Shown in pieces: positions 41,079-50,756 of a stretch of DNA of 64,000 nucleotides. How positions within the stretch are numbered: position 1 is the stretch's first letter; each line of letters begins with the position of its first letter. Made by a program: the position numbers and the translations under genes. This stretch comes from Bacteroidales bacterium (lineage in GTDB: Bacteria; Bacteroidota; Bacteroidia; Bacteroidales; ML635J-15), in assembly GCA_017551515.1 (NCBI GenBank), contig JAFZLK010000011.1:1-64000 (forward strand), in the 5' to 3' direction. A model generated the notes under the pieces. The model worked only from the letters and a program-made list of their open reading frames with translations, was not told the origin of the DNA and did not search any database.

Positions 41079-44000
41079 CTATTCAATAGTCTTTACAAGT
41101 CTTACTGCTTTACCTCTGTATCTATATCCACTTCGTGTACCCACTGCAATTCTCGCACTGGAATCATCATTGCTCCCGTCTGTAAATGAAAAATAATGAG
41201 CGCTATCGTTATCACCGTTTGTGGACCAATAAAAACCGTATTGCCCAACGGTGTTTGTTGAAGTTCCCAATCTACAACCTGCCGCTGGTAAAAATACAGC
41301 ACCTGCATTCTCCATAAGTGTCCATTTCGCCATTGTATATGTGTTTGTTGAAAAGCCATTTGAAACTCCTGCTGTAAAAGAACAACCAGAAGGTAAGGTC
41401 CAATCATCTGGTAATAATACACATCCATTGACACCATTTACCTTTGCAAGCGCTCTCTTGTTTGATGCATTAGCGCGAGTATTGATAAGATAATCCCATT
41501 CAGCGTATGTTAATGTTCTCCACATGTTAGCTTGGTTACCACCATTACTAATTGCATTTCTAACGCCCCAATCATATTGAGTACCAGCAATGTCATCTAA
41601 ACCATTATCATATTGTGAATCTGACATCGATGTCATATATGGATATTTGCTATTATATCCACTTGTTCCCCATCCATATAAATCAATCCAGCCTGTTTGT
41701 GTTGCAGATGGAGAAGTATTTCCTGCATTCCTTCCAACCATGGTATATTGATTTTCTGCGAATCGCCATTTCGCTGTTGATCCCTGATATTGTAAATTGC
41801 CGTTGGAGAATATTACCTGTTTCGTCGCACTAACAGAAAATGCTCCATTAATTCCTCCTGTTGGCAAAGCCATCCATTGTGCGTATAATGTCATATTTGC
41901 AGTTACTGTAATTTGCTGTGAATTCGTATAACTTGTTCCACTACCATTTGCTACAGTATTCCATCCTTTAAATATATAATTGGTCCTTGTAAATGTATTT
42001 ACAAGAAGAGTTTGTGCTATTCCAGCAGTAAATGTTTGCGATGCCATTGTACCTGTACCACCATTAGCATTAAAAGTAATTAAATAAGTTGCTACTGGTG
42101 TTGTAAACTGCTTGACTTCTCCATATGATGTGCCAACCGAATTGGTTGCATACGCCTTATAATAATAAGTTGTGGAATGTGTCAAACCTGTAATAGTCTT
42201 TGTATAACTACCGGTTCCACTGCCACTCTGTACGGTTTGCGTAAGGTTGTTTGCACTTGTGCCGTAAACAAAACCACGGGCTGTTATTGTTGCACCACCA
42301 TCAGAGCTAACATTACCGCTAAGAGTTGCTTCATGATATGTTATGTCAAATGCGGATATAGTTTCAACGGTAGGCGGGCATACAATTGTAAGATGTAAGG
42401 TTACAACCGAATCACAGCCTTCGGCATTGGTTAATGTGAAAATCGGTTCGTTGGTACTTGCTGTATAGGTATTACCGTCAATCCATGTATAGCTGTCGCA
42501 GGCAATCTGTTCGTCAATGCCTGTGCTGCTGTAGTTGACGGTCAAGTGAAGTGTTACAACCGAATCACAACCTTCGGCATTGGTTAATGTGAAAATCGGT
42601 TCGTTGGTACTTGCTGTATAGGTATTACCGTCAATCCATGTATAGCTGTCGCAGGCAATCTGTTCGTCAATGCCTGTGCTGCTGTTGTTGACTGTCAAAT
42701 GAAGCGTTACAACTGAATCACAACCTGCGGCATTAGTGAGTGTGAATGTCGGTTCATTGGTGCTTGCAGTGTATGTATTACCATCAATCCAAGTATAGCT
42801 GTCGCAAGCGGCCTGCTCGTCAATGCCAGTGTTGCTGTAGTTGATGGTCAAATGAAGCGTCACAACCGAATCACAACCTGCGGCATTAGTTAATGTGAAA
42901 ATCGGTTCGTTGGTACTTTCTGTATAGGTATTGCCGTCAATCCAAGTATAGCTGTCGCAAGCGGTCTGCTCGTCAACGCCCGTGTTGCTGTGGTTGACGG
43001 TCAAATGCAAAGTAACAACCGAATCACAACCTGCGGCATTGGTGAGTGTAAATATCGGTTCGTTGGTACTTTCTGTATAGGTATTGCCATCAATCCAAGT
43101 ATAGCTGTCGCAAGCAGTCTGCTCATCAACGCCTGCGTTGCTGTAGTTGACGGTCAAGTGCAAGGTAACAACCGAATCACAGCCTTCGGCATTGGTTAAT
43201 GTGAAAATCGGAACGTTGGTACTTTCTGTATAAGTATTGCCGTCAATCCATGTGTAGCTGTCGCAAGCGGTCTGCTCGTCAATGCCTGTGTTGCTGTAGT
43301 TGACGGTCAAATGAAGTGTTACAACTGAATCACAACCGTTTGCAGCAGAGAAAGTTTGCTGATATTCACCGCTTTCAGTATAGTTCTCATTATTCCACTG
43401 ATAGAAATCACAAGCCGTGACTTCAATATGCTCTGCTATTTGCCAGCAAACCGTAAAGTTCAGCGTTATATCCTCGCTTTCGACCTGCATCTGCTCAATT
43501 GCAATGCTCGTTACAATTTCGCCATCAACGGTTGCATAGCCAACATAACGCATATTGTCACCACTCTGGAACTCGTTGGCAGATGTCAGCTTTGCTTCAA
43601 TGCCGTCGGAACCGCCAGCGTACTTAATGTCGCTTGTGCATCCGCTGCCCATATTCACCATTCTTATTGAATACGAGCGACTTCCAACTATTGCATTTAG
43701 CAGATATGTCTGCGGTGTTGCCGCCGTAATGTCAAAAATGTGAATGCCAGCATTGAGCGTTCCACTGTACTCGGCATAGATTTTTCCCGAAACATCAAGC
43801 AGCTGCAAGCGAACATTTTCGCGTTGCGACATGGTAAGTTCCACGCTTGTTTCGCAATCGAATGGATTTGGAATGTTCTGTCCAAGCCCCTGAGTTTCTG
43901 GAATATTCATATTAACACCAGAAAGACCGCCAAGCACAATAATTGTGTCTGGATATTCCACTGTCTCGCTCCAGTCGCGAGTGAGGTTAGTAACTGCGAC

Positions 44001-44123
44001 ACTGTCGAGACGACAGTAGTCTGTTCCATTAAGTTGTCCTGTAAAACGGACCGTGATTTCCTGTGAAAAAGCTCCCAAACAGAGGGAAAGCAGAATTACT
44101 AGAAAATAAAGTTTCTTCATCAT
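41079..44123 (-). CDS. Large repeat surface protein with N-terminal FlgD/T9SS-CTD-like domain
   Basis: 1014 residues. Signal peptide, then IPNPFDCETSVELTM ... LQLLDVSGK ... YSIRMVN at about 75-160, which resembles a T9SS CTD or FlgD Ig-like domain, though at the wrong end. Residues ~240-600 hold seven 51-residue repeats (ACDSYTWIDGNTYT ... GCDSVVTLHLTVNYS), six nearly identical, each with two Cys. Then a fibronectin-like domain, an InlB-type repeat (FNANGGTGTMASQTF), and a C-terminal FISUMP/lectin-like domain of about 235 residues (GNLQYQG ... WRTLTYAEWDYL). No C-terminal sorting tail is seen. A paralogue lies at 58263-61493. Confidence 0.83.
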   Translation of the reverse strand: MMKKLYFLVILLSLCLGAFSQEITVRFTGQLNGTDYCRLDSVAVTNLTRDWSETVEYPDTIIVLGGLSGVNMNIPETQGLGQNIPNPFDCETSVELTMSQRENVRLQLLDVSGKIYAEYSGTLNAGIHIFDITAATPQTYLLNAIVGSRSYSIRMVNMGSGCTSDIKYAGGSDGIEAKLTSANEFQSGDNMRYVGYATVDGEIVTSIAIEQMQVESEDITLNFTVCWQIAEHIEVTACDFYQWNNENYTESGEYQQTFSAANGCDSVVTLHLTVNYSNTGIDEQTACDSYTWIDGNTYTESTNVPIFTLTNAEGCDSVVTLHLTVNYSNAGVDEQTACDSYTWIDGNTYTESTNEPIFTLTNAAGCDSVVTLHLTVNHSNTGVDEQTACDSYTWIDGNTYTESTNEPIFTLTNAAGCDSVVTLHLTINYSNTGIDEQAACDSYTWIDGNTYTASTNEPTFTLTNAAGCDSVVTLHLTVNNSSTGIDEQIACDSYTWIDGNTYTASTNEPIFTLTNAEGCDSVVTLHLTVNYSSTGIDEQIACDSYTWIDGNTYTASTNEPIFTLTNAEGCDSVVTLHLTIVCPPTVETISAFDITYHEATLSGNVSSDGGATITARGFVYGTSANNLTQTVQSGSGTGSYTKTITGLTHSTTYYYKAYATNSVGTSYGEVKQFTTPVATYLITFNANGGTGTMASQTFTAGIAQTLLVNTFTRTNYIFKGWNTVANGSGTSYTNSQQITVTANMTLYAQWMALPTGGINGAFSVSATKQVIFSNGNLQYQGSTAKWRFAENQYTMVGRNAGNTSPSATQTGWIDLYGWGTSGYNSKYPYMTSMSDSQYDNGLDDIAGTQYDWGVRNAISNGGNQANMWRTLTYAEWDYLINTRANASNKRALAKVNGVNGCVLLPDDWTLPSGCSFTAGVSNGFSTNTYTMAKWTLMENAGAVFLPAAGCRLGTSTNTVGQYGFYWSTNGDNDSAHYFSFTDGSNDDSSARIAVGTRSGYRYRGKAVRLVKTIE
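42380..43340 (-). repeat. 153-bp in-frame tandem repeats
   Basis: Six units of 153 bp encode near-identical 51-residue repeats; the GAATCACA(G/A)CCT blocks recur at exactly 153-bp steps (for example 42411 and 42564). High DNA identity suggests recent duplication and possible copy-number change. Confidence 0.85.
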
Positions 44124-44635
44124 TATTTTAATTTTAATTAGTTACTGATGATTGGAATGGATACTGGGCTAAAAGGCAAACAGGCTGAAAGGCTAAAAGC
44201 CCCCAAGCCGTCTTCAAGCCTTTTAGCCTTTGAGCCTTCATACCCAATTGGTATTGTATGATTGGATTGCTTAGATTTGTATTTGTGTACTGGATGTGGG
44301 GATGGAGGGGGGGGAAGGCAATTGACTAATACTCAATGTATTACAAGAATCAAAACTATTAACTCCTGCAACATTGGCATCAATATCTCTTACCTGCATA
44401 AGGTACATATAAATAAAGCAACCAAAATTCCCTGCAAAAATACAAAAAGGAAATTTTACTGCAAAAAAATAATTTGTTCGAAATGCTTGGTGGTTTTGCT
44501 GGTAGAAATAAAATAGCACAAATTTACGATTGAATCGAAAAAATGTACTCTAGATAATTGGATGACAATAAGAGCATTTATCACACTCCAAATATTTTAC
44601 TAATTTTGCCAATCAAATTAAACTGGAATTATCTC
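44124..44635. other. Gene-free divergent region with AGGCTAAAAGGC repeat and G8 tract
   Basis: 512 bp between divergent genes. At 44168-44247 is the AAGGCTGAAAGGCTAAAAG hairpin repeat related to 30953-31110. At 44297-44318 is a G-rich stretch containing a run of eight G (44307-44314). TAATTTTG at 44601-44608 is a -7 box for the DUF1294 gene; TAAATTTG on the minus strand (44526-44519) is a weak candidate for the surface-protein gene, which would then have a leader of about 390 nt including the G-tract. Confidence 0.55.
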
Positions 44636-44905
44636 ATGAAATTCGCAATAATATACCTTATAATTATTAACCTTCTCGCTGGCATACTTTTTATCGCGGA
44701 CAAACGCAGGGCAACAAAGGACAAGAGACGCATTCCCGAATCAATACTTCATCTGTTTGAACTCATTGGTGGTATTTTCACGGTAATATTCCTAATGTTC
44801 ATAATCAGGCACAAAAACCAGAAAATATCCTATAAGTTAATCAGTTTCATAATTTTGGCACTGTGGATATTTTTTATTGCAGTTGCAATCTATAACTATT
44901 ACTAA
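44636..44905 (+). CDS. DUF1294 membrane protein
   Basis: 89 residues: a membrane helix, then the DUF1294 signature ADKRRATKDKRRIPESILHLFELIGG, a second helix, RHKNQKISYK and a third helix. Function unknown. ATG 44636 chosen because the -7 box ends 27 bases upstream. Confidence 0.8.
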   Translation: MKFAIIYLIIINLLAGILFIADKRRATKDKRRIPESILHLFELIGGIFTVIFLMFIIRHKNQKISYKLISFIILALWIFFIAVAIYNYY

Positions 44906-44974
44906 AATGATTAATTTTGCCAGCCAAATAATATTATAGGTGTTTTTGAGTTATATAGGCGGTAAAATATCGGA

Positions 44975-46957
44975 ATGAAAGTATTCAGGTACATATCAAT
45001 ATTGCTTCTTGCGACCATAATCGCCTCGGTTTCAAGTGCCCAGGAGAAAAAACTTCGTAAAGCCGATGAGAGTTTCGAGGCAGAGGAATACTACAAGGCA
45101 ATGGAGGAATATACCGCCATTCTAAAGAAAATTAAGAACAAAAACGACAAGATTGAAGTCTATTACAAGATTGGCGAATGCTATTTCATGTCTGGCTACT
45201 ACAAGAAAGCGCGTTCCAATTACAAGAAAGCTGCAAAATCGAAAGGTTTCGAAGTCAACGCCAAGAACCGCCTTGCTGAAATAGAAATCCAAGAAGACAA
45301 CTTCGAGGCAGCAATCGACTATTACAACCAAGTACTTGAAGTAAAGCCTGATGATACTGTTGCTCGCAAGGGTATAGAATCTGCAAACTGGGCAATCGAG
45401 CAGACCAAGAAACCAACACGCTGGGTAATTGAAAAAGCCAAGCACCTGTGTTCCAAGGCCAACGACTTCTGCCCTAGCATAGACGAAAAAGACGGTTTCG
45501 ACCATGTGTATTTCAGTTCAACCCGCGATGAATCCAAAGGTAAGAAACTCAGCGGAATCACAGGCACAAAGTTCTCCGACCTTTTTGTCACCAAGCTCGA
45601 CAGACACGGCAAATGGGAAGATGTTACCGCTTTGGACTCTCTCAACACTCGCTTCGATGAAGGATCGCCATGCATCTTCGACCAAGGACGCAAGTTCTAT
45701 TACACATCGTGCATTGCCGAGAAAGGCAAGAATACTGGCTGTCAAATATATGAAGCACAGAAAGTTGACGGCGAATGGATGAACCCCACGAACCTTGGTA
45801 TAGTTTCCGACTCATTGTCGATTGGTCATCCAACTGTTTCGCCAGACGGAAGCATAATTTATTTCTCTGCTCGTCTTGATGGTGGATACGGTGGAGCAGA
45901 CATCTGGTATTCGGAAAAAGCTGGCTCTGAATGGTCGAAGCCTAAAAATATGGGGCCAGCAATCAATTCAGCCGGCGATGAACTTTTCCCCTACATGCGT
46001 AACGACTCTACCCTATTCTACTCCAGCACCAAGCACCCGACAATGGGCGGACTTGACATTTTCGTAGCATACAAGAATGAAGATGATCGCTGGCATTCGC
46101 AAAACATGGGCTATCCGTTCAGCAGTAACGGCAACGACTTCGGCATTTACTACTATAAGAACGAGGACAAGGGCTACTTCACTTCCGACCGCAAAGGCTC
46201 TAAAGGTGAAGACATTTACTTCTTCGAGAAACCGCCTTTAGAGTTCAAACTTACTGGCAGTGTTCACGATGCCGACACCAAAGCTCTCATAGATTCCAGT
46301 TTAATAACACTTTATGGCAGCGACGGTTCTATGTTCCGCGACACAATTATTGTTGCAAACAAAAAAGATAAATTCAACTTCAAGCTCAAGACCAAGACCG
46401 ACTATGTATTTGTAGTGACAAAGGGCGGATATTTCAACGGAAAATCAAGATTCTCAACCGATTCGCTTGAGTTCAACAAGACTTTTGAATACGATATTCT
46501 TCTTGAAACCCTTAACAAGACCATCGAAATTCCTAACATTGAGTTTGCTTTCGGACGATGGGAACTTACAGAACCATCAAAAGCCATTTTGGATAGCACT
46601 ATCAGGATAATGGTTGAAAATCCGAATATTGTTATAGAACTTTCGGCTCACACCGATATGATTGGTTCCGACCAGAGCAATATGGAACTTAGCCAGAAGC
46701 GTGCTAATTCGGTTACATCCTACTTCGAATCCAAAGGTATACCATCGGCACGAATGGTTGCAAAGGGATACGGCGAAAGCAAGCCAAAAGTTATAACAAC
46801 CTACAATCCTGAATACCCATTCCTGCCCAAAGGTACTGAGCTTAACGAAAGTTTCATAAACTCGCTCACCAAAGAACAACAGGAAATCGCCAACCAGCAG
46901 AACCGTAGAATAGAAATGAAGGTTCTGTCAAACGATTATGTTCCAAGTCTTGACTAA
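44975..46957 (+). CDS. porE: PorE-like T9SS component (TPR, propeller, OmpA)
   Basis: 660 residues with the domain order of PorE: signal peptide, TPR helices (about 25-150), PD40/WD-type propeller (about 170-430, with FSSTRDESKGKK, PTVSPDGSIIYFSA and GGLDIF motifs), a carboxypeptidase-regulatory-like domain (about 430-520, FKLTGSVHDADTKALI) and an OmpA-like peptidoglycan-binding domain (about 535-655, IELSAHTDMIGS ... LSQKRANSVTSYF ... NRRIEMKV). The OmpA insertion before the last motif is typical. It is not an obvious lipoprotein. It supports the T9SS cargo found here. A TAATTTTG -7 box is at 44912-44919. Confidence 0.8.
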   Translation: MKVFRYISILLLATIIASVSSAQEKKLRKADESFEAEEYYKAMEEYTAILKKIKNKNDKIEVYYKIGECYFMSGYYKKARSNYKKAAKSKGFEVNAKNRLAEIEIQEDNFEAAIDYYNQVLEVKPDDTVARKGIESANWAIEQTKKPTRWVIEKAKHLCSKANDFCPSIDEKDGFDHVYFSSTRDESKGKKLSGITGTKFSDLFVTKLDRHGKWEDVTALDSLNTRFDEGSPCIFDQGRKFYYTSCIAEKGKNTGCQIYEAQKVDGEWMNPTNLGIVSDSLSIGHPTVSPDGSIIYFSARLDGGYGGADIWYSEKAGSEWSKPKNMGPAINSAGDELFPYMRNDSTLFYSSTKHPTMGGLDIFVAYKNEDDRWHSQNMGYPFSSNGNDFGIYYYKNEDKGYFTSDRKGSKGEDIYFFEKPPLEFKLTGSVHDADTKALIDSSLITLYGSDGSMFRDTIIVANKKDKFNFKLKTKTDYVFVVTKGGYFNGKSRFSTDSLEFNKTFEYDILLETLNKTIEIPNIEFAFGRWELTEPSKAILDSTIRIMVENPNIVIELSAHTDMIGSDQSNMELSQKRANSVTSYFESKGIPSARMVAKGYGESKPKVITTYNPEYPFLPKGTELNESFINSLTKEQQEIANQQNRRIEMKVLSNDYVPSLD

Positions 46958-47109
46958 AATTTGCCGAACATTGTCGGTGTTCGCATTATTTTTCACACAT
47001 ACAAGCAGTTTTACAAAGAATAAAAGCTCAGCTAACTGGCTTGTATTATACTGACAGCAAACCATTTAACCAACACATTCATTTTTTTTCAAAAAAAATC
47101 AAAAAGTTA

Positions 47110-47139
47110 TTGCCACATTCAAAAAAAGCAGTACCTTTG
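47110..47139 (+). promoter_or_regulatory. Promoter of tRNA-Asp
   Basis: TTG at 47110-47112, 19 bp, TACCTTTG at 47132-47139, 24 bases before the tRNA. Confidence 0.6.
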
Positions 47140-47163
47140 CAACGCTTTTGAAAGCAATCAGCT

Positions 47164-47237
47164 GGTGTGGTAGTTCAGCTGGTTAGAATACCGGCCTGTC
47201 ACGCCGGGGGTCGAGGGTTCGAGTCCCTTCCACACCG
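47164..47237 (+). tRNA. tRNA-Asp (GTC)
   Basis: 74-nt cloverleaf: acceptor GGTGTGG/CCACACC, D-loop AGCTGGTTA, anticodon stem CCGGC/GCCGG with loop CTGTCAC (anticodon GTC), T-arm with GTTCGAGTC. CCA is not encoded. Confidence 0.95.
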
Positions 47238-47241
47238 CAGA

Positions 47242-47270
47242 AAAGACAGATTTAAAGTCTGTCTTTTTTT
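47242..47270 (+). terminator. tRNA-Asp terminator
   Basis: AAAGACAGA/TCTGTCTTT stem with a seven-base loop, then T-run. Confidence 0.8.
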
Positions 47271-47379
47271 GTTATACTACCCAAACAATAATTCACAACC
47301 AACATTTAATTTCTTTTAAATCTTATTTTCAAGCAAAACATATTTTTTAATAAGTTTGTGGTTTCTTATTGAAATAGGT

Positions 47380-48198
47380 ATGTATTCGACATTAAAAGAA
47401 ACAATTGAACACATCTGGGACAATCGCGAACTGCTTGAGAAACAGGAAAGCATAGAGGCGATAACCGAAACTATAAAACTTCTCGACCGTGGAGAAATCC
47501 GTGTGGCAGAACCTATTGCCGACAAATGGCAAGTGAACGAATGGGTAAAGAAAGCCGTCATTTTGTACTTCCCCACACAAAAGCAACAGAAAACCGAATC
47601 TGGCATTTTTGAATACCATGACAAGATTGCTCTCAAGCACGGCTACGATAAACTTGGCGTGCGCGTAGTTCCCCCAGCAACAGCACGCTACGGTACATAC
47701 TTGGCTAAGGGCGTGATTATGATGCCATCGTATGTAAACATCGGTGCGTATGTCGATGAAGGCACAATGGTTGATACTTGGGCAACAGTTGGTTCGTGCG
47801 CACAAATCGGCAAGAATGTGCATCTGTCGGGAGGCGTTGGAATAGGCGGTGTGCTGGAACCTGTACAGGCAGCTCCAGTAATCATCGAAGACAACTGCTT
47901 CATAGGTTCGCGTTGCATCGTGGTCGAAGGTGCGCATATTTGCAAAGAGGCTGTGCTTGGTGCGAATACCGTAATCACTGCATCCACCAAGATAATTGAT
48001 GTTACAGGAAGCGAACCTGTTGAATACAAAGGCTATGTTCCAGAAAGGTCTGTTGTTATTCCGGGAAGCACCGCAAAACAATTTCCTGCCGGCACATACT
48101 ACCTGCCCTGCGCACTCATAATTGGCAAACGCAAGGAATCAACCGACAAGAAAACTTCGCTCAATGAAGCACTTAGAGAAAATAATGTTGCAGTATAA
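47380..48198 (+). CDS. dapD: Tetrahydrodipicolinate N-succinyltransferase
   Basis: 272 residues. An N-terminal helical domain, then the left-handed beta-helix of hexapeptide repeats (MMPSYVNIGAYVDEGTMVDTWATVGSCAQIGKNVHL ...), GGVGIGGVLEPVQAAPVIIEDNCFIGSRC and a C-terminal extension. It catalyses succinylation of tetrahydrodipicolinate in lysine/meso-DAP synthesis. ATG 47380 matches the usual family N-terminus; the 24 bases upstream in frame are unsupported. Confidence 0.95.
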   Translation: MYSTLKETIEHIWDNRELLEKQESIEAITETIKLLDRGEIRVAEPIADKWQVNEWVKKAVILYFPTQKQQKTESGIFEYHDKIALKHGYDKLGVRVVPPATARYGTYLAKGVIMMPSYVNIGAYVDEGTMVDTWATVGSCAQIGKNVHLSGGVGIGGVLEPVQAAPVIIEDNCFIGSRCIVVEGAHICKEAVLGANTVITASTKIIDVTGSEPVEYKGYVPERSVVIPGSTAKQFPAGTYYLPCALIIGKRKESTDKKTSLNEALRENNVAV

Positions 48199-48210
48199 AT
48201 ACAACGCACT

Positions 48211-49323
48211 ATGATAATCGGATTTGACGCAAAACGAGCATTTGTAAACAAGGCGGGACTTGGGAATTACAGCCGCGATGTAATTCGTTCTCTGCAAGAC
48301 CTTTATCCCGAAAACAAGTATGTGCTTTTCTCAACCGAAAATCCATACGGACTTGTTGAAGAAAAATACTGCAACAACTTGATAATGCCGCCCGAAGGAA
48401 CTTCAAAGTTTGCACAGGCTCGTTGGCGTTCGATGCGACTAGGCGAACTTATCGAACAGCAGGGAATTGAAATTTTCCACGGACTCAGCAACGAACTGCC
48501 ACGCGACATAAACAAGACAAAAGCAGTAAAAGTTGTAACAATCCACGACCTTATTTTCTTGAAATTCCCGCAGTTGTACAAATACTTCGACCGTAAAATA
48601 TACGACTACAAATTCCGTTACGCCTGCGAAAAATCCGACCGCATAATCGCCACAAGCAGTCAGACCAAGAAGGACATAATGGAATTCTACGGCATTAGCG
48701 ACAAGAAGATTGATGTTCTGTATCAGACTTGTAATCCTAAATTCTCACAAAAAATAAGCGACGAGGAAAAGGACCGCATAAGAAAGGCTAACAACCTTCC
48801 CGAACATTACCTGCTTTCTGTCGGCACTATCGAAAGGCGTAAAAACACACATAGGATACTAGAAGCTGTTTATGAACACAACATCGACATTGACATTGTG
48901 ATGGTTGGTCGCAAGACAGAATACTTCGATGAAATAAAGGCATACGCCGATTCACACGGACTTTCGTCACGACTGCATGTGTACGAACGACTTGGCAACG
49001 CCGACCTGCCTGCAATATACCAGATGGCAGATATTTTCATTTATCCGTCAATGTACGAAGGTTTTGGAATTCCAATTCTCGAAGCGTTTTTCTCTGGTAC
49101 ACCAGTCATTACCAACAGCAATGGAAGCACAGGCGAAATCGCAGGAAATGCAGCATTTACAATCAATGCGCCACACAAGGACAACCTTGCCGAAGCAATC
49201 AAGTATCTGCTTGACAACGAAGAAGAACGTAAAAAACTTATCGCCCGCGGATACGAGCGTAGCAAACGATTTGATAGAAAACTTATTACCGAAGAACTGA
49301 TGACTTTTTACAATAAGCTATGA
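48211..49323 (+). CDS. Glycosyltransferase, GT4 family
   Basis: 370 residues. IGFDAKRAFVNKAGLGNYSRDVI at the N-terminus, IEIFHGLSNELPRD, VGTIERRKN in the linker, and the GT4 donor motif PSMYEGFGIPILEAFFSGTPVIT with both glutamates. It probably acts in surface-glycan or glycolipid synthesis. It starts 12 bp after dapD and overlaps tsaC by four bases. Confidence 0.87.
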   Translation: MIIGFDAKRAFVNKAGLGNYSRDVIRSLQDLYPENKYVLFSTENPYGLVEEKYCNNLIMPPEGTSKFAQARWRSMRLGELIEQQGIEIFHGLSNELPRDINKTKAVKVVTIHDLIFLKFPQLYKYFDRKIYDYKFRYACEKSDRIIATSSQTKKDIMEFYGISDKKIDVLYQTCNPKFSQKISDEEKDRIRKANNLPEHYLLSVGTIERRKNTHRILEAVYEHNIDIDIVMVGRKTEYFDEIKAYADSHGLSSRLHVYERLGNADLPAIYQMADIFIYPSMYEGFGIPILEAFFSGTPVITNSNGSTGEIAGNAAFTINAPHKDNLAEAIKYLLDNEEERKKLIARGYERSKRFDRKLITEELMTFYNKL

Positions 49324-49880
49324 AAAATATTGTTGATGAAACTTGTAAAGTCTTGGAAAACGGCGGGACAATCCTCTATCCTACCGATACAATATGGGGA
49401 ATAGGTTGCGATGCATGCAACGAAAACGCTATCGCACGGATATACGACATCAAGCATCGCGACAAGGGCAAAAGCATGTTGATTCTTGTTGATTCGATGG
49501 AAATGATGAAGAAATACACGACATCAATACCCGAAATTGCAGTTGACCTAATAGAAGCGGCCGATCGTCCACTTACAATCATATATCCCAAAGCCAAGAA
49601 TCTGCCAAAAAATCTTGTCGCAGAGGACGGCTCAATTGGAATCCGAATCGTAAATGATGATTTCTGCAAAGAAGTGATTGGTGTGTTAGGTCGTCCAATA
49701 GTTTCGACATCGGCAAACCTTTCGGGATGCAACCCACCACTCGGATTCTGTGACATTGCCGCCGAAATCAAATCGGAAGTTGACTATGTTGTTCCGCTTC
49801 GTCAGAACGAACTTAGCAAAAACAGGAATTCAGACATCGTAAAGGTTGACGAATCTGGTGATATTCAAGTTATCAGATAG
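49320..49880 (+). CDS. tsaC: L-threonylcarbamoyladenylate synthase
   Basis: 186 residues of the Sua5/YciO/YrdC family: ILYPTDTIWGIGCDA, IKHRDKGKSMLILV, RPLTIIYPKAKNLP and STSANLSG are diagnostic. Makes threonylcarbamoyl-AMP for the t6A modification of ANN-decoding tRNAs. It lacks the Sua5 C-terminal domain. The ATGA start/stop overlap links it to the glycosyltransferase gene; prmC follows immediately. Confidence 0.93.
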   Translation: MKNIVDETCKVLENGGTILYPTDTIWGIGCDACNENAIARIYDIKHRDKGKSMLILVDSMEMMKKYTTSIPEIAVDLIEAADRPLTIIYPKAKNLPKNLVAEDGSIGIRIVNDDFCKEVIGVLGRPIVSTSANLSGCNPPLGFCDIAAEIKSEVDYVVPLRQNELSKNRNSDIVKVDESGDIQVIR

Positions 49881-50756
49881 ATGACAATTGGAGACTTCAT
49901 ACATACGCTAGCTTCCCAACTCGAAGCAATCTACGACAAGAATGAAGCACGTTCCATTTCAAGATTTTTTATCTGCGATGAACTGAACCTCACCACAACG
50001 CAGATGTTTGTATGCATGGATTATGAACCTGATGAAAATACTCTGGGCAAACTTTCTGAAAAATCCATACGACTAATAAACGGTGAACCTGTGCAATATG
50101 TCACTGGCATTGCTTATTTTCACGGACTTAGGTTCAAGGTTGACAGCAATGTGCTCATTCCCCGACAGGAAACAGAAATGCTGGTGGATGCTGTTTGTGA
50201 GTCGCTTCGCCCAAAGAGCGCACCCGTTACCATTTTAGATATAGGTACTGGTAGCGGTTGTATTGCCGTATGCTTAAATAAATTTCTACCCGAAGCAAAG
50301 GTTTTTGCCATCGATATATCAGAAAAAGCATTGGAAATTGCCAAATACAACGCAAAAATTAACCAAGCAGACGTTTCCTTTGCAAAATACGACATCCTAT
50401 CAAAGGATAAATTCCCCTTCGACCAAAAATTTGACATCATCGTAAGCAATCCGCCATACGTGCGCAACAGCGAAAAAGCAATGATGCATAAAAATGTCAC
50501 CGACTATGAACCATCTTTGGCCCTGTATGTCGATGACAGCGATCCTCTCCTATTCTATCGCAATATTTTGCAATTCATTGCTAGACATCAGCCCGAACAC
50601 AACACAACTATTTTCTTTGAAATAAACGAGTATCTTGGCGAAGAAATGATTCAACTTTGTCGCTCATTTGGTTATAACGCAAAAATAATCAACGACTTAA
50701 ATGGTAAGTCAAGATTCATCAAGGCAATAAGTCATAATGCCGATTGGCTAAGATAA
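49881..50756 (+). CDS. prmC: Release factor glutamine methyltransferase
   Basis: 291 residues. N-terminal helical domain with NGEPVQYVTGIAYFHGLRFKVD and VLIPRQETEMLVDAV, motif I DIGTGSGCIAVCL and catalytic NPPYV, all typical of PrmC. Methylates the GGQ glutamine of peptide release factors. It starts one base after the tsaC stop. Confidence 0.94.
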   Translation: MTIGDFIHTLASQLEAIYDKNEARSISRFFICDELNLTTTQMFVCMDYEPDENTLGKLSEKSIRLINGEPVQYVTGIAYFHGLRFKVDSNVLIPRQETEMLVDAVCESLRPKSAPVTILDIGTGSGCIAVCLNKFLPEAKVFAIDISEKALEIAKYNAKINQADVSFAKYDILSKDKFPFDQKFDIIVSNPPYVRNSEKAMMHKNVTDYEPSLALYVDDSDPLLFYRNILQFIARHQPEHNTTIFFEINEYLGEEMIQLCRSFGYNAKIINDLNGKSRFIKAISHNADWLR

